64,000 nt of DNA from JAJDNH01 sp964552395 (GCA_964552395.1 CAZKGM010000013.1:1-64000), one strand, 5' to 3'. Shown: positions 43,156 through 52,503, numbered from the stretch's first letter. The notes: generated from the letters alone by a model not told the origin. Made by a program: numbers and translations.

Positions 43156-43168
43156 ATGAGCATATATA
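43140..43168 (+). promoter_or_regulatory. candidate promoter of the POT transporter gene
   Basis: TTGAGC at 43140-43145 and TATATA at 43163-43168 are spaced by 17 bp in an AT-rich patch unusual for this window. The leader to the ATG at 43355 would be about 180 nt. It overlaps the opposing promoter, so the two operons could be controlled together. Confidence 0.4.
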
Positions 43169-43354
43169 ACTTGAGATCGAGCCTCACTACCTGGTTTTCT
43201 TGCCAAGATCGAAGTTCGGCCTGCGACTCTACCGCTGTGTCGTGGGCAGGGGTGTGGGCCCGAGGGCCGGCCAGCTGGCAGGGACGTGCGCGCCGGGTGG
43301 GGGAAACGGTGGGCAGGGCTGGTATCCTTTCAGAAACGAGACAGGGAGAGGATC

Positions 43355-45475
43355 ATGACGAAGAGACCGGGAGCCCTGAGGTCGTTCCGGCCGGTGTTCT
43401 GGCTCGTGATCATGTTCGAGTTCTTCGAGCGCGGCTCCTACTACGGCGTGATGAGCATCCTCTCGGTCTACCTGACCGACATCCTCCACTTCGCCAAGCA
43501 GGACGTCGGGCTGATCAAGAGCACGATCCAACCGCTGCTCTACTTCCTGCCGATCATCACCGGGGCGCTGGCTGACCGCTTCGGCTACCGCCGGGCCCTC
43601 TTGGTCGCCTTCACCCTGCTTGGCGGCGGCTACCTCTTGACCTCGCAGATGACCGGCTACACCGGCGTCTTCCTGGCGCTGTGCGTGATGGGTCTGGGCG
43701 CGGGTGCCTTCAAGCCAATCATCTCGGGGACCATCGCCCGCGTGACCGATCGCGAGAGCAGCACCCTGGGATTCGGGATCTACTACTGGTCGATCAACCT
43801 GGGAGCGTTCCTGTTTCCGCTGATCCTGGTGCCGTTCCTGAAGAGCTCGATCGGCTGGGACTGGGTGATGGTGGCTGCGGCTCTCGGCACCGGTTCGATG
43901 ATCCTGCCAACCCTGCTCGCCTACCGGGAGCCGGAGCCGGAGGCCGAGAAGGCGGCCGCGCCGGTCACCGGTCTGATCCAGACGCTCGCGAACGCGTTCG
44001 AGATCATTTACTCGCCGGTCATCCTGGTCGTCCATGCCTGTCACCGTCGCCGGACGGTGGTGGTGGCGACGGCCGCCCTCGCGGCGCTGCTGGTCGGAGG
44101 CGCCATCCGCCAGTACGCCGCGCCGAGGGCGGTCACCGCCGCTGTTCCGGGTGTGGCCTACACGATCGCAGGCTCCCTGCTCGAGGTGGACATGGATCGC
44201 GACATGACGGCGCGGGAGCCGTGGAGAACCGAAACCTCGAGCCGCGCGCCCACTCACACGGTGCTCGTCGTCCACCGTCCGGAGGAGACGATCGCCCAGG
44301 CCGACGCGGTGCTCGGCGAGCTCGGGCTCGCCGGTTTGGACGAGGCGGGATTGCGCCGCCTGGTGGAGTCGGCGACGCGCCCGCTGAGGATACGAATCCA
44401 GGAGGCGTCCGCTGGGCCCGACTACCTGGTGCGCCGGAAACCCGGCGGGGTCTTCGAGGTCGAGGTTCCGGACCCGCGCGGCTACCCGGCATACCGTGAT
44501 CGCCTGCTGGCCGAGCTGCACGGCTTGCCTGAGCTGGAGGTGCTGCCGCCGGCGCTGGTGGACGACCTCTTCGCGCGCGTAGCGAAGCGCCCGTTTCTGC
44601 TGCCGTTCATCGTGCTCGTGCTCGTGGCATGCACGGCCGCTCTCCTCCTGCAGCCGGCCTACCGCCGCGGCGGGCAGGGGTTGCGACTCGCCCTGCTCGG
44701 TGGCACGATGATCCTCGGGGCCGCGGTGCTGTGGCTGGTGCCGGGTCTCAGCCTCTTCACCCGCGTCGTATCGTCCATCATCTACCTCACGGTGCCCTCG
44801 GTGTACTTGATGGACCTGTCCGATCTCGACCGCTATCGCGACCACTGGCGGTTCCTGCTCCTCATCTTCCTGTACTCGGGCTTCTGGGTCCTGTACTTCC
44901 AGATGTTCGACTCGGTCCTGTGGTACGTGAAAGCGTATGTCGACGCGAGCCCCCTCGACCATACCGTCAATCGGATCCTGGCCGCGGTCGGACTCGGCAT
45001 CGGCTGGCGGTTCGATGTCGAGCACGTGACGGTGATCAACGCAGGGACCATCATTCTGCTGCAGCTTCTGGTGTCCTCGATCGTGCGCAAGACGAAAGCG
45101 CTGCCGACCATGATCGTGGGGATCGCGTTCGGGACCCTGGGGATGGCGATCCTCGCGGTGTCAACGGGAATCTGGGTGTTCATTGCCGGCATCGTGATCT
45201 TCTCCATCGGTGAGATGACGGCTCACCCGAAGTTCGTCAGCTATGTCGGGCAAACCGCGCCGCGGGACCGCGTCGCCACCTACATGGGCTACATCTTCCT
45301 CTACGGTGTGATTGGGTCCTCGATCGGCGGTGTCCTCGGCGCCAACCTCTACGTCCACTGGGTCGACCAGCTCAACCAGCCGCGCACCCTGTGGCTGATC
45401 TTCTCGTCGATCGGCGTCGTGACCATCGCCTCGCTGCTCCTGTACAGCCGGTTCGTCCATCGACCGGAGGCCTGA
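43355..45475 (+). CDS. POT-family peptide transporter with a large central insertion
   Basis: A protein of 706 residues, compared with the usual 450-500 for proton-coupled oligopeptide transporters. The N-terminal half is standard: FEFFERGSYYG (ExxERxxYYG motif) in helix 1 and GALADRFGYRRAL after helix 2, with six helices to about residue 215. From about 228 to 480 there is an insertion: a helix, a soluble stretch of about 130 residues (PAYRDRLLAELHGLPELEVL) and two or three more helices. The C-terminal six-helix half then resumes near DHWRFLLLIFLYSGFWVLYF. There is no frameshift across the junctions and codon use is uniform, so the insertion looks genuine. GGGAGAGG precedes the ATG. Confidence 0.85.
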   Translation: MTKRPGALRSFRPVFWLVIMFEFFERGSYYGVMSILSVYLTDILHFAKQDVGLIKSTIQPLLYFLPIITGALADRFGYRRALLVAFTLLGGGYLLTSQMTGYTGVFLALCVMGLGAGAFKPIISGTIARVTDRESSTLGFGIYYWSINLGAFLFPLILVPFLKSSIGWDWVMVAAALGTGSMILPTLLAYREPEPEAEKAAAPVTGLIQTLANAFEIIYSPVILVVHACHRRRTVVVATAALAALLVGGAIRQYAAPRAVTAAVPGVAYTIAGSLLEVDMDRDMTAREPWRTETSSRAPTHTVLVVHRPEETIAQADAVLGELGLAGLDEAGLRRLVESATRPLRIRIQEASAGPDYLVRRKPGGVFEVEVPDPRGYPAYRDRLLAELHGLPELEVLPPALVDDLFARVAKRPFLLPFIVLVLVACTAALLLQPAYRRGGQGLRLALLGGTMILGAAVLWLVPGLSLFTRVVSSIIYLTVPSVYLMDLSDLDRYRDHWRFLLLIFLYSGFWVLYFQMFDSVLWYVKAYVDASPLDHTVNRILAAVGLGIGWRFDVEHVTVINAGTIILLQLLVSSIVRKTKALPTMIVGIAFGTLGMAILAVSTGIWVFIAGIVIFSIGEMTAHPKFVSYVGQTAPRDRVATYMGYIFLYGVIGSSIGGVLGANLYVHWVDQLNQPRTLWLIFSSIGVVTIASLLLYSRFVHRPEA

Positions 45476-45539
45476 CGGCGGCGGGCCCGCGCGTCGCGCG
45501 TGCGGTATGATCCGGCGCATGGCGGAGGGGCCGACGTCG

Positions 45540-46571
45540 ATGCGCGCCATCACCTATCTCGGGGGGGGCAGGTCTGCGGTGCAACGGCGCCCGGTGCCGA
45601 TACCCGGCGCCGGCGAGCTGCTGCTGCGCATGCGCTGCTGCGGGCTGTGCGGGACGGACCTGTACAAGCTGGTCAACGACACCATCCCGCCCGGAATGGT
45701 GCTCGGTCACGAGCTGGTGGGCGAGGTCGAGACGGTCGGGGACGGCGTCACCCGGTTCGCCGTGGGCGACAGGATCATGGTTCCACACCACGTCGCGTGC
45801 GGCGAGTGCTCCCTGTGCCGGAGCGGCGCCGACACCCAGTGCGCCACCTTCAAGGAGAACCTGCTCGAGCCCGGAGGATTCTCGGAGCACGTGCTCGTCC
45901 GCGGGCGTGCCGTCGAGCAGGCGGCTCGCCGGGTGCCCGACGGGATTGCGGACGACGCGGCTGTGTTCGTGGAGCCGGCCGCATGTGTTCTTCGTGGCAT
46001 CGACAAGGCCGGGCTCGAGACTGAGGATGCCTGTGCTGTCGTGCTCGGGGCCGGGAGCATGGGGCTGCTCCACCTGATCGTGCTCGGCGCGGTGCTGCCC
46101 GGGCTCGAGGTCGTGGTCTCGGACCCGATCGAGGAGCGCCGCCGTCTCGCGTTCGAGCTCGGCGCTGCCGCGGTCTGCCCGCCGGCCGAGATGGGCGCGG
46201 CGGTGGCGGCGGCCTCCGGCGGCGACGGCGCGGCCGCCGTCTTCGACACCGTTGGCGGCTCCGGTCCCCTGGCACAGGCCCTTTCCGTGCTGCGCCCGGG
46301 CGGAGCGGCCGTCCTCTTCGCCCATGCCGGCAACGGTGAGGCGGCGGGTTTCGAGCTCAACGGCTTCTTCAAGGCGGAGCAGCGGCTCCTGGCTACCTAC
46401 TCAGGCGGGCTCGACGAGCAGCGGCGGGTGGCGGAGCTGGTGTTCTCGGGGCGGCTGAATCCATCGCCGCTGGCGACGCACAGGCTGCCGCTCGATCGCT
46501 TCGAAGAGGCGGTCGAGTTGGCGTTGACGCGGCGCGCACTCAAGGTGCTGCTCGAGCCGGTGGAATCATGA
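45540..46571 (+). CDS. zinc-dependent alcohol dehydrogenase family protein 1
   Basis: A medium-chain dehydrogenase of 343 residues. Catalytic zinc ligands are in CGLCGTD and GHELVGE; the structural-zinc loop is CGECSLCRSGADTQC. The NAD(P) motif is VLGAGSMGLLHL. The set resembles sorbitol, threonine or galactitol-type dehydrogenases. Three in-frame starts are possible (45507, 45519, 45540); 45540 has GGAGGGG upstream. It overlaps the next gene by four bases, and the two are paralogues. It is co-oriented with a nucleoside importer; a sugar-alcohol or deoxyribose-derived substrate is possible. Confidence 0.87.
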   Translation: MRAITYLGGGRSAVQRRPVPIPGAGELLLRMRCCGLCGTDLYKLVNDTIPPGMVLGHELVGEVETVGDGVTRFAVGDRIMVPHHVACGECSLCRSGADTQCATFKENLLEPGGFSEHVLVRGRAVEQAARRVPDGIADDAAVFVEPAACVLRGIDKAGLETEDACAVVLGAGSMGLLHLIVLGAVLPGLEVVVSDPIEERRRLAFELGAAAVCPPAEMGAAVAAASGGDGAAAVFDTVGGSGPLAQALSVLRPGGAAVLFAHAGNGEAAGFELNGFFKAEQRLLATYSGGLDEQRRVAELVFSGRLNPSPLATHRLPLDRFEEAVELALTRRALKVLLEPVES

Positions 46572-47611
46572 CGTCGTTGCCGGCGGGCTTCCGTGCCGTT
46601 TACCTGGTGGGCAGGCGCCGCCTCGAGGTGCGCGAGGCGCCGTTGCCGCGGCCGGGGGCCGGGGAGATCCTCCTTCGGATCGGTGCGGCCACCACCTGCG
46701 GTACCGATCTCAAGGTGTGGCAGCGCGGCGGCCACCCCCGCATGCTGACCGTGCCCTGCCCGTTCGGCCACGAGATGGCGGGCGTCGTGGCCGCCGTGGG
46801 GGACGCTGTCAAAACCGTGGGTGAGGGTGCGCGTGTGGTGGTCGCCAACTCGGCTTCGTGCGGCGAGTGTACGGCGTGCCGAGCCGGGCACGAGAACCTG
46901 TGCCGGGATCTTGTCTACCTGAACGGCGCCTTCGGTGAGTACCTGCTGATTCCAGAGCGGTTCGTGCTTCGCAGCACCTACGGCATCGCCCCGGGCCTTC
47001 CTCTCGAGCTCGCCACGCTGGCGGAGCCGCTGGCGTGCGTTCTCCACGGCCTCGAGGTGTGTGCTCTGGACGGGCGAGAGGGGGTGCTCGTACTCGGCGC
47101 CGGCCCCGTCGGCCTGATGTTCGTTGCCGTGCTGGCGGCGCGCCGCCGCCGGGTGGTGCTGGCTGACCTCATTCCGCGACGCCTGGAGGTGGGTCGTGCC
47201 CTGGGCGCCGCCGAGACGATTCTCTTGAGCGGCGGCGAAGGGGACACCGAGCGGCTGCGTGGTGGGTTCGCGGGCACGGGCCCCGAGCTGGTCGTCGAAG
47301 CGACCGGCCACCCCCCGGCCTGGGAGGCTGCCATCGGTGCCGTGGTGCCGGGCGGCGAGGTGCTCCTGTTCGGGGGTTGCCTGCCGGGAACCACGGCTTC
47401 GTGCGACACCCATCGTCTGCACTACTCGGAGCTGACCATTCGCGGCGCCTACCACCACCGCCCGGCGACCTTCCGGCAGGCAGTGCGCTCGCTGGAGGAG
47501 GGACTCGACCTGGGCCCCATCGTGGACCACCAGCGTCCCCTGGACGAGGTCGGCGACGCCCTCGCCGCAATGGAGCGCAGGGAGATCCTCAAGGCCGTCA
47601 TCCGGCCGTGA
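46568..47611 (+). CDS. zinc-dependent alcohol dehydrogenase family protein 2
   Basis: A protein of 347 residues and a paralogue of the preceding one. Zinc ligands are in TTCGTDLKVW and GHEMAGVV; structural zinc in CGECTACRAGHENLC. The nucleotide motif is VLGAGPVGLMFV. The ATG overlaps the upstream stop (ATGA), implying a coupled pair that might act on successive or alternative substrates. The substrate is not predictable. Confidence 0.87.
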   Translation: MTSLPAGFRAVYLVGRRRLEVREAPLPRPGAGEILLRIGAATTCGTDLKVWQRGGHPRMLTVPCPFGHEMAGVVAAVGDAVKTVGEGARVVVANSASCGECTACRAGHENLCRDLVYLNGAFGEYLLIPERFVLRSTYGIAPGLPLELATLAEPLACVLHGLEVCALDGREGVLVLGAGPVGLMFVAVLAARRRRVVLADLIPRRLEVGRALGAAETILLSGGEGDTERLRGGFAGTGPELVVEATGHPPAWEAAIGAVVPGGEVLLFGGCLPGTTASCDTHRLHYSELTIRGAYHHRPATFRQAVRSLEEGLDLGPIVDHQRPLDEVGDALAAMERREILKAVIRP

Positions 47612-47690
47612 GCGGCCGGGGAGTAGCTTCGCTGCTCCGAGACCCCCGTTGCCCGTCGCAGCCGGTCGCGAGCGGAGGATTCGGGCTACC

Positions 47691-48680
47691 ATGGATCTCA
47701 TGAGGAGACACGCTCTCGTTCTCGTTCTGCTCGTGGTTGTGGGTTTTGGCCTCTGGGGGTGCAGGCGCCAGGCTGCTCAGGAGCACTTCAAGGTTGCGCT
47801 GGTGACGCCAGGGCCGGTGTCGGACGCGGGGTGGAACGCCGCCGCCTACGCGGGCCTCAAGCGCATCGGGACGGATCTCGGCGCCCAGACCGCCCACTTC
47901 GAGGCCTCGTCGCCGGCGGAGTTCGAGGAGAGCTTCCGGGACTTCGCTCGGCGCGGGTTCTCGCTCGTGTTCGGCCACGGTTTCGAGCTGCAAGATGCGG
48001 CGATGACGGTGGGGGCGGAGTTCCCGCACACCGACTTTGTCATCACCTCCGGGCTCGCCACCAGGCCCAATGTCGCTGGGCTGGTGTTTCGTCTCGAGCA
48101 GGCGGCCTATCTGGCCGGGGTGCTTGCGGGCAAGGTGTCAACCTCGGGTGTGGCCGGTGCCGTGGGTGGGATGGAGATTCCGCCGGTGCGCCTGGTGTTC
48201 GACGGTTTTCGCAAGGGCTTCCTCGAGGCGAGGCCGGACGGCAAGGTCAAGGAGATTTACCTCGGCAACTGGGAGGACGTGGCGGCGGCCCGCCAGGCGA
48301 CGCTGTCGCTGATCGACCAGGGGGCCGATGTGATCATCCAAAACGCCGATGCCGCGGGCCTCGGCGTCTTCCAGGCCTGCCGCGAGCGCGGCGTGCTGGC
48401 CTTTGGCACCAACGGCGACCAGACGTCGGTGGCTCCCGACGTAGTCCTCGCGTCCGCGGCGATGGACATCCCGGAGGCCATGGTCAGGATCGCCCGTGAG
48501 GTGAAGGCGGGTCGGTTTACCGGCACCGTCCACACGTTCGACCTCGCGTCGGGAGTGGTCAAGCTTGCGACCAACCCCGGGCTCTCCTCCCGGGTGCCGG
48601 AGGAGGCGTGGGACGCTGTCGCAGCCGCGCACCGGGACATCGTGAGCGGAAAGATCGAGCTGGAGCGGTTCGGGCCGTGA
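47691..48680 (+). CDS. BMP-family nucleoside-binding lipoprotein of an ABC importer
   Basis: A protein of 329 residues. The lipoprotein signal ends in LWGC, placing the lipidated Cys at about residue 23. The mature protein has the Bmp/PnrA periplasmic-binding pattern (VTPGPVSDAGWNAAAYAG, GHGFELQDAA, GTNGDQTSVAP, VASAAMDIPEAM-like segment). PnrA-type proteins bind purine nucleosides for an ABC importer, and the next three genes encode exactly that ATPase and two permeases. ATG at 47691 or 47700 is possible; GGAGG lies upstream of both. It overlaps the ATPase gene by four bases. Confidence 0.9.
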   Translation: MDLMRRHALVLVLLVVVGFGLWGCRRQAAQEHFKVALVTPGPVSDAGWNAAAYAGLKRIGTDLGAQTAHFEASSPAEFEESFRDFARRGFSLVFGHGFELQDAAMTVGAEFPHTDFVITSGLATRPNVAGLVFRLEQAAYLAGVLAGKVSTSGVAGAVGGMEIPPVRLVFDGFRKGFLEARPDGKVKEIYLGNWEDVAAARQATLSLIDQGADVIIQNADAAGLGVFQACRERGVLAFGTNGDQTSVAPDVVLASAAMDIPEAMVRIAREVKAGRFTGTVHTFDLASGVVKLATNPGLSSRVPEEAWDAVAAAHRDIVSGKIELERFGP

Positions 48681-50140
48681 CCCCCCTGCCGCCGCGACTC
48701 GCGCTCAGCGGTCTGGTGCGTCGCTTTCCCGGCGTCACCGCGCTCGCTGGCGTCAGCCTGTCGGCGGCGGCCGGCGAGGTGGTGGCCTTGCTCGGGGAGA
48801 ACGGCGCCGGCAAGTCGACCCTGGTGGAAGTTATCGGCGGCGGCCTCCGTCCGGATGGCGGCACCTTGGAGCTCGATGGCGAGCCGTACCGGCCGCTCGA
48901 CCCGCTCGACGCCCAGCGCGCGAGAGTCTCCGTGGTCCACCAGCACTTCCAGCTGGTGGAGGCCTTCACGGTCGGCGAAAACCTGCGCCTGGCGATGAAA
49001 GAGGGCTCGCTTGCGAAATGGGAGGAGATGCAGCTCCGGCTCGGCCTGCCGTTGCCACCCCTGGAGGCGCGGGTTGCCGCGCTTGGCGTGGGCGAGCGCC
49101 AGCGGCTCGAGATCGGCAAAGCGCTGCTGTCGCAGCCCCGCCTGCTGCTCCTGGACGAGCCGACAGCCGTGCTGACACCGGCGGAGGCCGACGCGCTCTT
49201 CAACGCCGTGCGTCGGTTGGCGGCCGAGGGAACAACCGTTCTCTTCATCACGCACCGGCTCGATGAGGTGCGGCGGGTGGCCGACGGGGTCGTGGTCCTG
49301 CGCCGGGGGCAGGTGGTCGACCGCTTGCCGGCAACCGCCGAGGCGCGGCGGCTAGCCGAGGCGATGACGGGCGAGCTTCCCCGGTCAGCGGAGCGCAAGA
49401 AGGGAGCTCTCGGCGACGTGGTGGCGCGTCTGTTCAGCGTCGCGTTGCCGCCGCAGTTGGAGCCACTCGATCTGGAGCTACGGATGGGAGAGATCGTGGT
49501 GCTTGCCGGCGTCGACGGCAACGGCCAAGCGGCGGCCGCCGAGCGGCTGGCGGGACTCTCCGACGGCCCCGGAGAGATCGAGGTTGACGGCGTGCGTCTG
49601 TCCTCGCCGACGCCATCGCAGCTGCGACGGCTCGGTGTGTGGGTGATCCCGGGAGACCGTACCCGGGAGGGACTAGCGCCGTCGCTGAGCGTGGCCGAGA
49701 ACTTGATTCTGGGCCGCCACCGTCACGGCGCCTGGCGGCGCGGGCCGCTACTGGAGCCGGCAGCAGTTCGTGTGGAAGGGGAGCGTCTGGTGGCGGAGTT
49801 CGGCGTTGTCGGCGACGCCGTGCAGGCCGTGTCGCAGCTTTCCGGAGGTAACCAACAGAAGGTGATCGTTGCCCGGGCGGTGTCGGCGAGGCCGCGGGTG
49901 CTCGTGGCTATTCACCCGACGCGCGGGCTGGATGTGACTGCGGCAGCGACCGTTCGAGCCCAACTGGCGGTGGCTGCGGCCGCGGGCGCTGGAGTGCTCG
50001 TCGTGACCGCCGACCTGGAGGAAGCGGTGGAGACCGCGGACCGGATCCTGGTGCTGTCTCGCGGCAGGGTGGTGGGAGAGGGCGGCCGCGGGACATCGCT
50101 GGGGCGACTCGCGCGGTGGGTGGGAGGCGAGGCCGCATGA
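48677..50140 (+). CDS. nucleoside ABC importer, ATP-binding protein (two ABC domains)
   Basis: A double ATPase of 487 residues, as in the RbsA/NupA type. The first domain has Walker A GENGAGKST, signature LGVGERQRLEIG and Walker B LLLLDEPTAVL. The second domain has a degenerate Walker A (GVDGNGQAA), signature LSGGNQQKVIVARA and a Walker B with His in place of the usual Glu (LVAIHPTRGLD), so it is probably non-hydrolytic. This asymmetry is usual for the group. GTG at 48677 overlaps the lipoprotein stop; the stop overlaps the first permease start. Confidence 0.93.
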   Translation: MTPLPPRLALSGLVRRFPGVTALAGVSLSAAAGEVVALLGENGAGKSTLVEVIGGGLRPDGGTLELDGEPYRPLDPLDAQRARVSVVHQHFQLVEAFTVGENLRLAMKEGSLAKWEEMQLRLGLPLPPLEARVAALGVGERQRLEIGKALLSQPRLLLLDEPTAVLTPAEADALFNAVRRLAAEGTTVLFITHRLDEVRRVADGVVVLRRGQVVDRLPATAEARRLAEAMTGELPRSAERKKGALGDVVARLFSVALPPQLEPLDLELRMGEIVVLAGVDGNGQAAAAERLAGLSDGPGEIEVDGVRLSSPTPSQLRRLGVWVIPGDRTREGLAPSLSVAENLILGRHRHGAWRRGPLLEPAAVRVEGERLVAEFGVVGDAVQAVSQLSGGNQQKVIVARAVSARPRVLVAIHPTRGLDVTAAATVRAQLAVAAAAGAGVLVVTADLEEAVETADRILVLSRGRVVGEGGRGTSLGRLARWVGGEAA

Positions 50141-51111
50141 GGCGCTGGCTGCTTGCCATGGCCGTGATCGCCGGCGCCGGGCTGGTGGTGGTGCTGGCGG
50201 TCGGCGCTGATCCGTGGCAGGCGCTCGGCGCCGCTCTCGCGAGTGCCTTCGGGTCGCCGGTCGCGGTGCAGGAGACGCTGGCCAGGACGACGCCCCTTCT
50301 GTGGTGCGGCCTGGCCGTGGCGCTCGCCTTCAGGGCCGGGGTGTGGAACATCGGCGCCGAGGGGCAGCTGCTCGCCGGCGCGACGGCGGCCACGGCGGCG
50401 GTGCTCGCGGTTCCAGCGGGGCCGTGGAGCGGCCCTCTGGGGCTGCTGGCCGGCGGCCTGGCCGGGGCGGCGTGGGCAGGGATCGCCGCCGCGCTACGGC
50501 TGTGGCGTGGCGTCAACGAGGTGCTCTCCACGATTCTCCTCAACCTGATTGCGGTGGCGGGTGTGTCGTGGGCCGTCCACGGCCCACTGCAAGAGGCTGC
50601 GCGCACCTACCCGCAGAGCGACGCGATACCCCGTGCCGCCTGGTTGTGGCGTCCGTTTCCGCCCGGCCGCCTCAACCTCGGCTTCCTGCTCGCGCTGGCG
50701 GCAACCGGGCTCTTGGTGCTGGCGCTGCGGCGGACCGGCTGGGGCCTCGAGATCCGTGCCGGCGGCGACTCTCCGGAGACGGCGCGTGTGTGCGGTATCC
50801 GCGTCGAGCGAGTTCAGGCCGGCGCCCTGGTTCTCTCCGGACTACTGGCCGGGCTCGGGGGCGCGGTCGAGCTCACCGGAATGACCCACCGGCTGTTCGA
50901 GCGCTTCAGCCCGGGCTGGGGCTACTCCGGCATTGCTGTGGCCTTGCTGGGCGGCCTCGAGCCGGTCGCCACCGCCGTCGCCGCGGCCCTCTTCGGCGCC
51001 CTTGCCGCGGCCTCGGGCGGGCTGCAGCGCGTGGCCGGTGTGCCTACGGTGGCGACCCTGCTCATCCAAGGACTCGTGATCATCGTGCTTGCGGCGAGGA
51101 GGCAGCGGTGA
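50137..51111 (+). CDS. nucleoside ABC importer permease 1
   Basis: An inner-membrane permease of 324 residues with eight to nine helices and BPD_transp_2 (RbsC-like) signatures such as FRAGVWNIGAEGQLL and VNEVLSTILLNLIAV. The segment GVWNIGAEGQ distinguishes the BMP-type importer permeases (NupB/YufP). ATG at 50137 overlaps the ATPase stop. The gene overlaps permease 2 in a GTGA pattern. Confidence 0.92.
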   Translation: MRRWLLAMAVIAGAGLVVVLAVGADPWQALGAALASAFGSPVAVQETLARTTPLLWCGLAVALAFRAGVWNIGAEGQLLAGATAATAAVLAVPAGPWSGPLGLLAGGLAGAAWAGIAAALRLWRGVNEVLSTILLNLIAVAGVSWAVHGPLQEAARTYPQSDAIPRAAWLWRPFPPGRLNLGFLLALAATGLLVLALRRTGWGLEIRAGGDSPETARVCGIRVERVQAGALVLSGLLAGLGGAVELTGMTHRLFERFSPGWGYSGIAVALLGGLEPVATAVAAALFGALAAASGGLQRVAGVPTVATLLIQGLVIIVLAARRQR

Positions 51112-51956
51112 GTCCGGCCGAGGTGCTGACGGCGGCGGCACCGCTGCTGTGGGCGGCGCTGGCCGAGCTGCTCGGCGAGCGTGCAGGAGTGCTCAACATC
51201 GGGATCGAGGGAGTCATGCTGAGCGGCTGCCTGGCGGCGGCGCTGACGGCGACGCCGCTGGGTCCCTGGTGGGGGCTAGCGGCCGCGGCGGTCGCGGGGT
51301 GTCTCGCCAACCTGCTGTTCGCGATGGTCATCGCTTCCGGCGCCGACCAGGTCGTGGCCGGCACCGGCATGGTGCTGGTCGGCGCGGGCCTCACGGGGGC
51401 CATCTTCCGCAGCCTGCAGGCGCGCGGCTTCTCGGGCGCGCTGGTGCCGACGCTGCCGTGGGGGCCGCTCGAGGTCGGCGCTCTGGTGCTGGTTGCCCTC
51501 GTGTGGTGGTTCCTGCAACGCACGCGGGCAGGGCTCATCGTGCGCGCTTGCGGCGAGAACCCGGATGCCGTGGCGGCGGCCGGTCGCAATCCGGTCACAG
51601 TGAGAGTGGCCGTGCTCGCCGTGGCCGGCGGATTGGTGGGAGTGGGGGGGGCGGCGCTGGTCCTGCGGGCGGCCGGGTCGTTCGTAGAGGGCATGACCGC
51701 GGGGCGGGGGTTCCTCGCCCTCGCTCTGGTGCTCCTCGGGCGCTGGCGGCCGTTACCGATCGCCATCGGGACCGTGCTCCTGGGCGCCGCCACCGGCTTC
51801 CAGTTCCACCTCCAGGGGTTGGGCCTCGCGGGAGTTCCATATCAGCTGTTGCTGGCGCTGCCCTACGTCCTGACGCTGGCCGTGTTGGCGCTCGTGCCAC
51901 CGTCACGCGTAGGCGGCCCGGCGGCGCTGGGCAAGGCCTACCAGCGCCAAAGGTAG
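51108..51956 (+). CDS. nucleoside ABC importer permease 2
   Basis: A permease of 282 residues with the partner signature ERAGVLNIGIEGVMLSG of the NupC/YufQ-type subunit and eight helices. GTG at 51108 is coupled to permease 1. Its TAG stop is inside a perfect palindrome that also contains the stop codon of the convergent zincin gene. Confidence 0.92.
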   Translation: MSPAEVLTAAAPLLWAALAELLGERAGVLNIGIEGVMLSGCLAAALTATPLGPWWGLAAAAVAGCLANLLFAMVIASGADQVVAGTGMVLVGAGLTGAIFRSLQARGFSGALVPTLPWGPLEVGALVLVALVWWFLQRTRAGLIVRACGENPDAVAAAGRNPVTVRVAVLAVAGGLVGVGGAALVLRAAGSFVEGMTAGRGFLALALVLLGRWRPLPIAIGTVLLGAATGFQFHLQGLGLAGVPYQLLLALPYVLTLAVLALVPPSRVGGPAALGKAYQRQR

Positions 51957-51978
51957 CGATTCGCTGCGCGAATCGCTA
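51954..51978. terminator. bidirectional hairpin between convergent genes
   Basis: TAGCGATTCGC (51954-51964) and GCGAATCGCTA (51968-51978) pair perfectly over 11 bp with a TGC loop. The first three bases are the stop codon of permease 2 and the last three, read on the minus strand, are the stop codon of the zincin gene. It could end transcription from both sides, though no T-run is present. Confidence 0.55.
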
Positions 51979-52365
51979 GTTGGTGATCCCGGGGAACTCG
52001 TCGTCCCAGGCGTGCATCTCTTCGTCGCTAAAACCGAAATGGTGACCGATCTCGTGCAGCAAGGTGAGCTGGATCTGCCGGATCAGGGCGTCACGGGTCG
52101 GGCATGCCGCCAGGAGTGGTCGACGGAAGAGCAGGACTACATCGGGAAGGACGTTCCCGTAGGCCTCGCCGCGGCGGTCCAGAGGGACTCCGGTGTAGAG
52201 GCCGAACAGCGTGTGGTGGCGGGGATCGAGGCCGACCGACTCGATCATCCCGTGGTCGGGCGCTTCGCGCACCTGGACGACGATATTCTCCAGCAGCTCG
52301 GCGAAGGAGAGGGGAAGCTGGTCGAGGGCATCGGCGACGACCTCTTCGAACTCGGCTGATGACAT
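51976..52365 (-). CDS. small zinc metallopeptidase (zincin_1 family)
   Basis: A protein of 129 residues with the HExxH motif in LLHEIGHHFGFSDEEMHAWD. The glutamate a few residues downstream fits the third ligand of this minimal zincin family. No signal peptide is present. These proteins are widely conserved and poorly understood. ATG at 52365 (MSSAEFEEVV) is preferred; a start at 52410 adds residues of no recognisable kind. Confidence 0.85.
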   Translation of the reverse strand: MSSAEFEEVVADALDQLPLSFAELLENIVVQVREAPDHGMIESVGLDPRHHTLFGLYTGVPLDRRGEAYGNVLPDVVLLFRRPLLAACPTRDALIRQIQLTLLHEIGHHFGFSDEEMHAWDDEFPGITN

Positions 52366-52503
52366 CTGCACGGTGCCATGATAGCTCGGGCTGCCCGGGT
52401 TGCGTGCCACCGTAACGGCACGGCGCGCGGTGGATGCTCTCGGGTGCTCAAGAGCACGTGTAAAGTGGTGCCGGCCGACAAGCTCAACGGAGAGGAGTCG
52501 CTG

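Noticed and set aside
43229..45025. 598-codon minus-strand ORF
   Set aside because: Antisense shadow of the POT transporter gene.
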